Assembly: GCA_039105265.1 (NCBI GenBank)
Contig: JAPFFF010000002.1
Location: forward strand, 930,001 to 994,000
Source: Tritrichomonas musculus
Taxonomy: Eukaryota; Parabasalia; Tritrichomonadida; Tritrichomonadidae
Length of the DNA stretch: 64,000 bases
Direction: 5' to 3'
Position numbers and translations under genes: made by a program. Below the pieces are notes generated by a model. That model saw only the letters and a program-made list of their open reading frames with translations, did no database searches and was not told where the DNA came from. Each line of letters begins with the position of its first letter. Positions within the stretch are counted from its first letter, which is position 1. Shown here one piece after another: positions 1 to 10,900 of this stretch.

Positions 1-94
1 ATTATGAGACAGATGTTACAGTTTCCCCTCATAAGCCATATTTATTATGTTTATGTGATGATAAGCATGCAGTTTCATTTAAATGATCATTCGG

Positions 95-600
95 ATAAAT
101 GATCATCATAATTTTTCTTGACACTCTAAGAATTTAATCTAGTTGATTAGCAAAACAATTGATACACATTGTTTAAAAAGTTGGAATGATTTAAAAACGA
201 TTTACTTTAATAATCCTTCATGAACAAACAGTAATATTTGTTTTTCTTTTTTTTCAATGCGTCATTTAAGACCCTAACTCAACTCTTTAATAAATAATAG
301 TTAAACCTCATAAAATCATATTATACAACTTTAAAGCTTATCAGTCAGAGCGATAATAAATTTTGTCAAAATTATTATAAAAAAAATAAAAATAAAAATT
401 TCTTGTTTTTCCGTATAAAGAACATCAATCAGTGAAATAAATGGTTAATGCATTTCATATGAGCATGTGTTTATTAAGTATCATAATTAAAACAATTGAA
501 AATAAATAGGCATTTAGAAAAATTAAAAAACAATAAAACATTTATAAAAAACGAACGTTTATTTTTTACACATTTCTGGAAAAACGTATATTTTTTGCGC
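95..600. other. Unidentified AT-rich insert within the polymerase relic
   Basis: About 0.5 kb with no coding similarity separates two stretches that match neighbouring parts of the polymerase exonuclease domain. In the intact copy of element B these parts are only about 25 residues apart, so this is extra DNA. Near the right end a 25-base unit is almost repeated in tandem at about 556-606 (ATTTCTGGAAA-containing). At the left there is a short direct repeat of AAATGATCAT (about 80-103). No transposase and no clear terminal inverted repeats were found. The edges are approximate. Confidence 0.5.
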
Positions 601-988
601 ATTTCTGGAAATACGTTATTTCCACAATCTGAAATATGATGCTTGTTTCTTTATTAATGAAGATGGATGGAATACTCAGTTGACACAGCGCAGTGGCACC
701 TTATTACAGGTAGTTATGGATAAGTATGATAGAGTCCTTAATTCAAAGACAAGAAATATGGTCACTAAGCGAGTTAAGCATCTGACATTCAGAAATAGTT
801 ATTCCCTTATTCTGGCTCCATTAAGAGATTTCTCGGATATGTTCCAATTGAAGGTTCATAAAGAAATCATTGCTTATAAGATCTATACTGATTCTAATAT
901 GAAGCGCCAATGGATTCCATTTAATGAATTCTATGATCAATATGTTATAGAGAATGCCGATAAGAAATCCTCAGATGAATTAGATATA

Positions 989-1888
989 CAGGGTGGTCAA
1001 AAAGTCTGTTCGTCAATCATTATTTTAATGAATATTAAATATTTGCTTATTATATCTATATATTATAATAGATAATTTTTATAGTAATCAATAACTTAAA
1101 AAAATATTCAAATAGGTCCTTCACATATATTTTTCTAATTGAATTTTTTAAAGCATATCAAATTTTCAATTGTCTTATTAAAATCTATATTTTCAATAGT
1201 TAAAAATCATTCTATATTCATAAAAACATTATATATAAAAAGTTTAAATTGTATATTATTATATATATTAATAAATAAATATAAATATGATTTATGAATT
1301 AGTTTCAACTATTTTATCATTATTCCAAAAATTTTTGAATACTGAAAAAGTTCAAATTTTGCACATATAAGATTCAATCAAACAATTTAAACTGATAATT
1401 GGAATAAATATTTAATAAATACATATATTCAAATAGTATAGATGCATATATATTAAAATATAGAAATTAATTCAGTAAAATCCAATATTAGGTTTTTTTA
1501 TAATACTTTTTAATCAAAAGAGATGAATGTATGTATGGTTTGAAGTTTATTCATCATTTTATGGTTCAAACCCAAATAATTATTTTCAAAATATATGTCA
1601 ATATTATCTTCTTAAACTAAGCTTAATATTATTTTATTTTGATAAATGAAATAGAATCACATTCTGAAATACATTAAATTTTTTTCAATACATTTTAAAA
1701 ATACAAAAAAATATAAACACAAACTATTTTTTGAATTAATTTTTTAAAAGTTAATTAAAAAGATTTTCAACAATAAATAATATACATTTATTATTTATAA
1801 TTCAAAGAATATTTGTACATAATATGAAATAGTAATGTTAACTATACATTGTAAAAAACCCTGACGAACAGACTTTTTGACCACCCTG
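989..1888. mobile_element. Mariner-type MITE, 900 bp
   Basis: Exactly 900 bp bounded by perfect terminal inverted repeats of 27 bp that begin CAGGGTGGTCAAAAAG. The outer bases are flanked by TA on both sides (987-988 and 1889-1890), the target duplication of Tc1/mariner elements. The interior is AT-rich and non-coding, so it is non-autonomous. The TIR resembles the end of the mariner element near 6800 (GGGGGTGGAAAAAGTCCTTG), which suggests a related transposase once moved it. It sits in the polymerase relic of element A. The perfect TIR match implies a recent insertion. Confidence 0.9.
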
Positions 1889-3456
1889 TAGATCGCCGAC
1901 AGTTACTCAATAATGCTAAATTCGCTAAAGCCTATAATGAATCTAATGATACAATAGATATAATGAGATATGCTTATTATTATTGTATGAAGGACTGTAA
2001 TACCTTTAATGGATGGTATGAATAAGTTCAATAATGATTTAGCCGAAGTGTTCAAGAATACAGGTAAGACCTGGGTAGGTATCCACCAATTTATATCAAT
2101 TAATACTGTCGGTTATGATTTCGCTAGAATATACGGTTGTTTTGAGGGATGTTATCAATTATCTAGCAAGCCTCAGAATTTCATCCAAAGATGTGTCAGT
2201 GGAGGTCGCACAATGACAGCTAATAATGATAAGCAATATATAGTTGACCGAATTCAAGATTTCGATGCAGTCAGCTTATATCCATCAGCTATGTATATTA
2301 TGGATGGTATCCCTAAGGGAGCACCTAAAATAGTTCCAAATGATTGTACTCATGATCAGTTAATGTCTTATGATACATTCTTTGCTGAAATTAATATTAC
2401 TAAGTTAGAATGTAAGTCTAATAATCCTTATAAGTTCGGTCAAATATTCAAGCATAATGATCCACATAGTGGAGTTCGCACAGCGAATAAAGGTTCAAAA
2501 ATATTCTGCAATGATACTGTCAATCATTATTACATTGATAAGATTACTTTAATAGACTTAATGGAATTCTACGACATTGAGTATGAGCTTATCCGAGGAT
2601 ACTATTACAATGATGGGTTTAATAATAAGATTAATGAATTCATTAAGACATTGTTTGATTTAAGATTGAAATATAAGACTGAGCATAATCCCTTAGAGAA
2701 ATCCATTAAGTTACTATTGAATTATGTTTATGGTAAATCTATATTGAAGCCTATGACAGATGAAATCAAAGTTGTCAATAAGAATAAGCTTATGTCATAC
2801 ATTTATCGAAATTACAATTTCATCAAAGAGGTTACATTTAATGATTCATCCAAATGCTTCATAAAAAAAATCAAGCCCATTAATAATCACTTAAATCTAC
2901 CTCAATTCGGAGCCTCTGTGTTATCATGGAGTAAGCATATAATGAATCAAGTTATGAGCACCGCAGAGCAGAATAATATAGATATCTATTACAAAGATAC
3001 TGATAGCATACATTTAAAGGAATCTGATGTTTCTAAATTAGCTGATATCTATAAGGCCAAATATGGTAGAGACCTGATCGGTAAGCTAATGACTCAATTC
3101 CACTGTGACTTTGATTCATTCCCTGGAGCTGTTGGCGATATATTTTCACGAAAATTGATAGCCCTTGGTAAGAAATCATATCTAGATATATTAGTCGACG
3201 AATCTGGTAATGAGGGTTATCATATTAGAATGAAGGGTGTTCCTAAGCAATGTGTTCTAAATAAGTGTAAGCGAATGGGTATTTCAGTCGAAGAATTATA
3301 TGAGAGAATGTATAATGGCGAATCCATTACATTTGATCTTACTGATGGATCCAATTGTTTCAAAAAGACTAAGACATTTGACCAAATTACATTACCTCAA
3401 TTCTATAGGCGAGTTCAATTTTAATTTAATTTAATATTTTTATTCCACTTCAAATT

Positions 3457-3930
3457 ATGTCTAGCAAGTCATTTACTGTAACTAATTTTGCATATGAAAT
3501 CATAAATAAGTTTAACATCAAGGGTGCGACCAAAATGATCATCTATCTAGATAGCAAAATATATCCCAATGAGTTTGGCATTAGTGTTAGACCACTCCAA
3601 GTTAGATCTGGTAATACCACCATAGATATGAAACAATTGATTGATACCTTTGATAAGATTCCTTATATCACTGTTAAAGAGACCCGATATAGATCTGTTT
3701 ATAGAGATCCAATGATAATGACAATTGATCTTACCCCAAAGCAGTTTCAAGATAATACCTATTATGATTACTTTATTGACAAACTATGTTTACGATCTGA
3801 GTTAAAGCGATATCTGTCTATAGAACAGAAATCACATGATGTTATCAAAGAGTTCAAACAAACTCAGAACTCAGTTGCAGCATTAAGAAATCAATTTGAC
3901 GAAGCTAACGATTCAATTGAACTTAACTAA
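3457..3930 (+). CDS. Hypothetical protein of element A, 157 aa
   Basis: Unrecognised protein starting 33 bp after the polymerase relic on the same strand, with a TTCCACTTC-like initiator context just before the ATG, so probably part of the same gene series. The N-terminal two thirds looks like a compact alpha/beta domain; the C-terminal 40 residues (from about ELKRYLSIEQKSHD) are predicted helical, charged and Gln/Asn-rich, suggesting a short coiled coil. It is comparable in size and position to the small genes next to the polymerase in element B, but I cannot align it with confidence. Function unknown. Confidence 0.6.
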   Translation: MSSKSFTVTNFAYEIINKFNIKGATKMIIYLDSKIYPNEFGISVRPLQVRSGNTTIDMKQLIDTFDKIPYITVKETRYRSVYRDPMIMTIDLTPKQFQDNTYYDYFIDKLCLRSELKRYLSIEQKSHDVIKEFKQTQNSVAALRNQFDEANDSIELN

Positions 3931-3952
3931 GTATCAGTTTATTTTTACATAA

Positions 3953-4117
3953 ATGTCCGGCAAGAGTGTTCAAGTATTGTCCTATAAACAATGTACAACC
4001 AAGAATCCACCTATAACACAACCTAAGTGTCTACATCCACCCTCGCATCGTAAGGAGAATCTATCAGCTAGCGATGGTTCATCTAAACGAGTCAACGCTA
4101 AACAATTGATATTATAA
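3953..4117 (+). CDS. Small ORF of element A, 54 aa
   Basis: A short ORF beginning MSGKSVQVLSYKQC, 22 bp after the previous gene and on the same strand, ending KQLIL. It is Pro-, Ser- and Lys-rich with three Cys and has no recognisable domain. Its codon use resembles that of its neighbours. It may be only part of a larger decayed gene, since the element is broken here. Confidence 0.4.
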   Translation: MSGKSVQVLSYKQCTTKNPPITQPKCLHPPSHRKENLSASDGSSKRVNAKQLIL

Positions 4118-4234
4118 AAAGATGATGTGAACTCGTATTGATTGTAGAACAATCACTGACGTAGTCAAATCCGATAAGCGGACTATCCCTTTGGGTATTA
4201 AACATCCATTTACATGTATTTTTCCAATAATGAA

Positions 4235-4745
4235 ATGATTAAGAAACGAAATCTCAACACAGGCGTCAATGCAAACATTTCTCTCGAACTTACATCGGCA
4301 TCACAATCTAATAACAATATTAACAACAATATTTTCATCAATAAGCGTGATGATGGTAAGGAGGATATAGTTATAACTCGTGAATTAACTGTTCAACCAG
4401 ATGAACCAGTCGTCGATCACGATGTTAGATCACTCATTCTGGAGACCTATGCAAAAATATTATTAGACCAAGATAAAGCTCTTATTAGTAATCTCATCAG
4501 TAAGCGTACTATTATTGTCCCACAGCAGGACTTAGCATTAATCATTAAGGCAGTTACTGGTGGTAATGTTGAGATCTATACAGAAGACAATCCCTGATGT
4601 TGTGTAGCCAAGGTATCTCCGATACAGAAAATTGATGCCATTAAGATTGTAACAGAGTCAGGTGAGATAGTCACTGACTTCAAACAAGTCTATAACAAAG
4701 AATTCAATGATCTCGTCAATGTATATCACTTAAAGTATGCGAAAT
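4235..4745 (+). pseudogene. Signature gene shared by elements A and B (relic)
   Basis: Clearly homologous to the 177-residue protein at 59840-60373. Shared stretches include the start MIKKRN, NNIFINKR, DGKEDIVITR, LETYAKILL and QDKALISNLI, then FKQVYNKEFNDLVNVYHL near the end. This similarity fixes the start at 4235 rather than an upstream in-frame ATG at 4214. In both elements the gene is followed by a convergent long fiber-like gene. The N-terminus is Asn/Ser-rich and the rest is a mixed alpha/beta domain. The function is unknown, but the conservation between two otherwise divergent elements suggests a core structural or regulatory part. This copy belongs to the broken element A. Confidence 0.75.
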
Positions 4746-5529
4746 AAATAGAGGTCGTATTCAAAAAAATAGGGGGCGACATATATGTCCTGAAAAAGTT
4801 GTTAGTGAGTGTAAAAAAATAAAAATCAATTTATCTTTAGCAACTTTATTATTGCATAACAATATTATGTATTTATATATCAAATCTATTTTTAACTATT
4901 AATATAGTATATTATTAATTCCTATTTTTGATATATTATATAATTTTTTAAAAAAAGGAAAAGATTTGTTGCTAATAATTAATTATGGTTTTAATAGTTT
5001 ATGATTTGACTGTTTATTACTTGTTTTTATGAGGAATAAATATGTGTTTTTGTCATATTTCATCATTACTTTAATTGCAGTATTATTGAATAACTATTTC
5101 TTTTAGCTTAATTTTTTCATATTAATGTTAAGAGAACTTGAAATATGTTTTTTCATCTATTTTAACATTCAATTGTAATTAAAAAAATTATTTGAATTGA
5201 ATTTTCATAAGTAAGTTAACTTATTTCTCAAATTTTGAAAGAAAATGGTGGATGCGGAAAAAAAAAGGAAAAAAGAAAGATCATTTCATTTCATTTAATA
5301 TTTTGTTTATTATAAATGTTAAATATTAAACATTCATTGGTTGAATTTATTGTTTTTTTTTTTTTTTATTTTTATTTTTTTTTTTGATAAATAATATTAG
5401 ATATAAAATAATTTTTTATTGCTTATTAAAAAATCAAAGTGTAACTCATATTTTGTTCATATCTGTATACAATTCCGTCTTTATTGTATTATATTTCATC
5501 TGATTATTTTGAATATTAATAAAAGATAT
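4746..5529. other. AT-rich non-coding stretch at the left flank of the DDE_1 element
   Basis: No ORF is supported. The sequence changes character near 4770 (AATAGGGGGCGACATATATG), which I take as the left edge of the inserted DDE_1 element, because the next stretch does not resemble element A. The rest is AT-rich with T-tracts near 5350-5385. I could not find a matching inverted end on the right. Confidence 0.4.
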
Positions 5530-6800
5530 TTACCAAAATGGCAATTTAAATCTTTTACTTTCATTATGTATATATTCGCTATCGAACCTTGTTTTTATGG
5601 CTTCTGTTTGATACGTAGTTATTGGTTCAACATTTTCAATGAAATCACTTTGATAATGTCTGACTGCGCGAGCACAACCTCTTCTAATTTCTATACGAGG
5701 AATTGGTTCATCAAAATTTTCGACGTAAACAATTCCAGCTTGTCTGAAAGCTGAACAGCATTGAATAGGATTTGTAGAATTGAAAATTCCATATGAAACT
5801 TTTAAAATTTGTTTACTCTGATTGGATAATTGCCACGGAATTCTGTAACTTTGTGTAATCCTTTTTTGATTTGAAAAAACTCCTAAATCGAGAGGTTGAC
5901 ATTGATCACTTGTATGTGGTATTAAAAAAATAGGAGTGATGTTATTTTCATTTAAGCATTGTTGTAGCTCTTCTAAAACTGAAGCGTGTGCTTTTAATCC
6001 ATCTAATAATAAAATTGTTTTTCCTGAATAATTATATCTTCTTTTCTGATTTTGTAAAAATGGTATAAAAACCTCCATAATCCACTTTTTGAATATTCCT
6101 TTTGTCATAAATCCATTTATTTGATAATCGCAACAAAATGAAGATTTTGGAACATAAGAAAAAATTTCTGAGTCAATCGTTTTTCTAGGAGTAATTATAA
6201 GAGGCTTTGGATTTTCTCCATTTGCAGAAATGCAAACTAAACCTGTGCATCTTTTTCTTCTTGTACAACCAACACTAATATGAGTTTTTTTATATGAAGC
6301 TGGAACAATAACGGTCATTTCTTGAGAATCTCCAAATTCTTCTTCTCCGACTTCATCCAAATTATAAATAAATCTTCCATCGACATTTTTGGTTTCATCA
6401 TTTAAATTTGAATAATATTCATCAATTTCTGCTTCAGAAGAATCAACTCTGTTTTGTTCCATTGGATCACCAATAGCAAAATGAAAATCTGTATTGTTTC
6501 TTAAATAATTTCTGACTTGATCATCGGTTAATAAAATATTAAATTCATCTTCTATTAAAATTCTTACTTCATCATATGTAGGATAGTATTTTCTTTGATG
6601 CAAATCGTTGATTAAATCAATTAGTTTAAATCTTTGAGTGTCAGATAGCAGAGGAGGTCTTCCTATATCCATTATTTCATTTCTCTCTTCTCTTTCTATT
6701 TTTTTAATTTGTTTCTCGACGCAATGCTTTCCTCCAAACATTTCACCAAGTCTTTCAAATGATACATTGACTCTTCCATTTCTCAGATAAGTCTTAATAT
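5530..6800 (-). CDS. DDE_1 (pogo/Tigger-type) transposase
   Basis: Cut-and-paste DNA transposase of the DDE_1 superfamily. From the first ATG (6741) it is 403 residues, and the frame stays open upstream to the junction with the mariner end at about 6800. The N-terminal part has a helix-turn-helix-like region (GRPPLLSDTQRF to VRNYLRNN, about residues 28-83). The catalytic core follows with FIYNLDEVG (first Asp), ILLLDGLKAHAS (second Asp) and IPHTSDQCQPLDLGVF (third Asp region), typical of pogo transposases. No internal stop is seen. The gene's 5' end coincides with a mariner end at a TA dinucleotide, so the mariner appears to have landed in or next to the start of this gene. No terminal repeats could be paired. 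Confidence 0.85.
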
Positions 6801-7945
6801 AGGGGGTGGAAAAAGTCCTTGCGTCTGCTTTTTTTTATATATAAAAAATAAGATATCATTAAATTAAATATTGTTTAATATATATAATCACCTTCTCTTT
6901 CAATTACAATTAAAAGCCTTTTGATCCATTCATCATACACAGATTTGAGAACATCTGTTGGAATTTCATATGACAATTCTTTGATCTTTTCAAAAAGTTC
7001 GTTTTCATTGTCAAATATTTGACCTTCTAACAGTTTTTTTAAATATCCAAACAGAAAAAAATCTGATGGAGCCAGATCCGGCGAGTAAGCCGGATGATCT
7101 AATCTAATGATGCCCAATTCATCGTATTTTTCATGTGTTAAGTGTGGTCTGGCGTTATCTAAATGTAAAAAATATCCTTTTGTGTTTATTGATTTGGCCA
7201 AATCTCCTAGTACATTTTCAGAAAAGAAAGCTTTATTAAATTTTTATCCAATAGGTAACATTGTAATTCCTTTGAAACCTGTTCTACCCCAAATAAAAGA
7301 CACCATTAATTTTTTTGCTCCAATTGTTTGCTTAACTTTAAACGGACGAGGCCTTCCATTTTCAAGCCACATGGAATTTCTTTGATTGACGAGATAAAAC
7401 CATGATTCATCCTGAGTCAAAACTTTGTTCAACTTGCGTTCATTTGAGTTGGAAAGGAAATTATATAATTTCTGAGCTATTTCAACTCGTTTTGCCTTTA
7501 TTTCTGGAGTAGGTTGATATGGAACCCATTTAAAATTGACCTTACTCATTGAAAGATTTATGGTTAAAATCTTCTTAACGGTTTTAGAATCAGCTCCAAC
7601 CTTTTTAGATATTTTTTTTGTACTGAGATAAGGATCTTCTTGAAGTATATCTTTAATTTTCTGAACGAGTTCATCTTTTGGAGGTCTTCCGGATCTCGGT
7701 AAGTCAAAAATTGAATAGTCACCTTGTTTGCACTTTTGTGTCCGATCTTGAACAGTTCTGAGTGAAATAGAATTTTCACCATATGCTTCTATTATAGATT
7801 CATATATTTCTTTATTTGTGTTTCCTTTCAACCAGAGGAAATGTATAACACATCTGATTTCTATATCCATTAAAAATGCTTAACGTATTTGTGTTAACGT
7901 CTTTTTCTCAAATGAGTGATTGAAGTGTTTCAATAAATAATTTTT
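6800..7945 (-). mobile_element. Mariner transposon, nested in the DDE_1 element
   Basis: Mariner element transcribed on the minus strand. Its transposase 3' side ends with GGGGGTGGAAAAAGTCCTTG at about 6801, preceded by TA (6798-6799), which looks like a mariner terminal repeat and resembles the MITE TIR at 989. The opposite end should lie just beyond 7870, but only a degenerate candidate (AACGTCTTTTTCTCA, about 7902) is visible and no clean TIR was found. The right edge is therefore uncertain and may have been lost by deletion together with the right part of the DDE_1 element. Confidence 0.65.
6875..7870 (-). pseudogene. Mariner transposase with one in-frame stop
   Basis: About 331 codons from ATG at 7870. 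The N-terminal half has the paired helix-turn-helix region (for example SLRTVQDRTQKCKQGD and DLPRSGRPPKDE), then LTQDESWFYL with the first catalytic Asp. The C-terminal half has LHLDNARPHL (second Asp) and HPAYSPDLAPSDFFLFGYL (third Asp), the mariner signature. By hand count 31 residues lie between the second and third Asp, fewer than the 34 of classical mariners. The two halves are in the same frame, separated by a single TAA at about 7244-7246. The copy is therefore probably inactive but very recent. The stop could also be an allele or an assembly error. Confidence 0.88.
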
Positions 7946-7963
7946 TTATCACAAATATTACAT

Positions 7964-10900
7964 TTAAGATAGATCTTGATAAGATTTAGCATAAGTATCC
8001 AACTCACTCTTCAACGCATATCCATCGAGATCACCCATAGTAGCATAATCATCTGGCCTCTCACTCTTTAACATAAATGAATCAGATGGCATATAAGCGT
8101 GAGTGAGTGTCAATGAACATTCTAACATACCATTGTTGGAGTAATGTCTAGCATATACATAGCCAGTATTTATATTGTACTGAAGACGAACACCATTGAA
8201 ATTACCATTTAGATAGTAATTCTTTGTGATACCCTGATCAGATGATGTATTCCAGATGATATCGAACTTAACTGTTTCATTCGTTTTAGCATCGATGTAT
8301 CTACCAATGAAGTGATAACCATTTGGATTACCTGTTGTTGGTGTTACCTTAGCATATTCGTATCCAGAACTAGTAGTTAACGATTCAACTGTCATCTCCG
8401 AGTAAACCATTATGTTATCTATTTTACGATATGAACCTAATGTAATATCATTATTTGGTAGCTCACTCTTCAACACATAATTATTCAACTCTTCAGCAAT
8501 GACATAATCATCTGGCATATCTGTCTTCAACATGTACTCATCTAGTGTAGCAGCATTAACATAATCAGTTGGTATATCATCTTTACGCGCATACAATTCG
8601 AGATCACCCATAGTAGCATAATCATCTGGCATATCTGTCTTCAACATGTACTCATTCAATGTTGATGTTAACTGTGATGTCGTAACATGATTGGTTGGTA
8701 TATCACTCTTCAACGCATATTTGATATCAGATTCATTCTTAACTGTATCCAATGCTGAGTTCACTTCATCTACAGTCGGAAACTCATTCAGTGTAGTAGC
8801 CAATGACTTATCATTCTGTTCGAGTTGATCATGTAATGAATCTATCTTATTCTGTAACGCATCTATATCACATGTATACGCTATATCATCAGTAGTGAAC
8901 TCCAAGTGTCTGATCAATGTGTTCTCTTTAATCGTGATACCAGTGACTTGAACATGTTGCGGATTCAATATAGTGATCTGTGTAACAGAGTCATCCATTG
9001 TAGCTGATGGAAATGTATCCGTACCATTATATTCAGATATGACACCATTAGTGATCTTTAACGAAACATACTGTTCATCATAATCAACATCATTGAACTC
9101 ACTTATTGTTCTTACCATGAGTTTAACTCTGATCGACCCATCAGTGATAATATCTTCAGCAATGAGTTGGATATTTTTGTCTCCATTAGTCTTACCAACA
9201 ATATCAATTACATCATCTCTAGATAACTGCATTGTCTGTGCTAGTGTCTTGATCATCGGTTTCATCGTATGTCGGAATTGTTTACACATATCCATCGTTG
9301 ATGTCAATGTCATAGCAACTTTAGATGGATCATCTAGTTCATCAGTGAATGTCATGTCTTCAACAGGTATGTACTCTTGATCACACCATTCGATTATCTT
9401 ATTCAGTTTATCTTTGGCAGATAACGTATTTCGCGATTTCATCATTCGACCAATAGGTAAGGACATCGTCCTCAGACCTGCTACAGGTCGTACATCCACC
9501 ATGTCGCCGAAGAATATGTCAGCACCTATATCAGGCAATTCGTCAACTAACTTACCAGCCATGTCTTCAACAACATCAGCACCAACATCAGTAACCTTAG
9601 TAACAGTATTCACTAATTCTCTGCCACCAGCTTCAACACCCTTAGTTGCAAATGATAATGCCTTACCAGCGACTCCAATACCGGTAGCACCTAGTACACA
9701 TCCAGCTACACCTAATGCGATACCAACATTAGCCTTCATATCTATCTTATCGACCTCTTTCTCTAAATACTTAGTCTTAGCCTGTTGTTCTGTCATCTCG
9801 GAACCTAATGCGTCGACCTTGGATTTAACCTCCTTGACATCATATGTTACTACATCCACATTGTTAGTTACTAAGTTCAAATCAGATCGCATTGTTGTGA
9901 TGTTGTCAGCTGTGATAATCTTTGATGACGTAATGTTGAAATCAGTATACAATGTTGTTGCAGCATTTGGATTTGGACTGACTTCGTAGAACTGTTGTTT
10001 GATGATGTATTCGAATGCATTCGTTGATGGATCCCAGTTGACTTCATCAATTGGATCTGTATAGTCATGACGTAGATATAAAGTGATATCACGACCGGAA
10101 TCATTCTTTGATCGCTTACTCCAGATATATCCAACTCTATCAACTGTGTCCAAGGCACCAATCAGGTCTACATAACCTCTATTATAAGTGTCACCGTTAC
10201 GATGTACATCTTTAACAGTAAATGATAATCGATTAACTAATTCTTGGCCTGGTAGAGTCAAATCGAGGTACAACAGTTCTATATCGCTGACCTTTAATGT
10301 AGATGTTGAATAGTTGTCATATGTACAACTCATTGCCACCAAATCGTATCCATCCAGTGTAGCACCATTGAGTATAAATGAATAGCCTACATGCATGTCA
10401 TACTCAGAACCTTTAACCACTCTGCCATCTCGAAATTGGACCAATGTTTCATACTTACCATTCGTTGAACATTCATTCATTAATGAATATGCCAAACCAT
10501 GTGCCTTATTCTCTGGGACTACTCTACTATTCAGTGTATCTCGTTTAACAGCTACCATACATCCAGTTGAACCATAATTGTCTGGTATATCACGTTTCTG
10601 ACACTTACTGATAATCTTACTCTGGAATCTACCTTGAATATCATCACCAATCCAGTTATTGCCATCCCATGTCAGCGACCAACTATTACCAAAACAGTAT
10701 TCCTTAAACTTGAATGTCAAATTGTCAGGTATTTGATATGTATCTGGTATCTTATAGATCATCTTATAGCACTCGCATTCATATTCCAATGTTTCAGTGC
10801 CTAACAAATCCACGTACTTAACATGTTCATCATAAGTAATCATTGTTGGTCGATAGAAATAGTATACATCTGATTTCTGCAATCGGAGTGCATTCTCTGC

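Larger units (their letters stand above)
1..3424 (+). pseudogene. Protein-primed DNA polymerase B relic (Polinton type)
   Basis: Relic of a B-family, protein-primed DNA polymerase, the replicative enzyme of Polintons. Coding similarity starts at base 1, where translated residues ETDVTVSPHKPYLLCL match the exonuclease I area of the intact copy at 36954-40313. The exonuclease II signature HNLKYD lies near 632. The polymerase domain at 2009-3424 shows motif A (DFDAVSLYPSAM), motif B (LLLNYVYGKS) and motif C (YYKDTDSIH) in the right order and spacing. The gene is split by an unidentified insert of about 0.5 kb and by a 900-bp mariner-type MITE. It is broken, with only a few breaks, and its 5' part lies outside the window. 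Identification as polymerase B is firm; the Polinton origin rests on the motifs and the gene company. Confidence 0.85.

Noticed and set aside
9093-9989. Plus-strand ORFs of 95 and 191 aa
   Set aside because: They are antisense to the well-supported 1101-aa frame and have low-complexity Ser/Thr/Ala composition.
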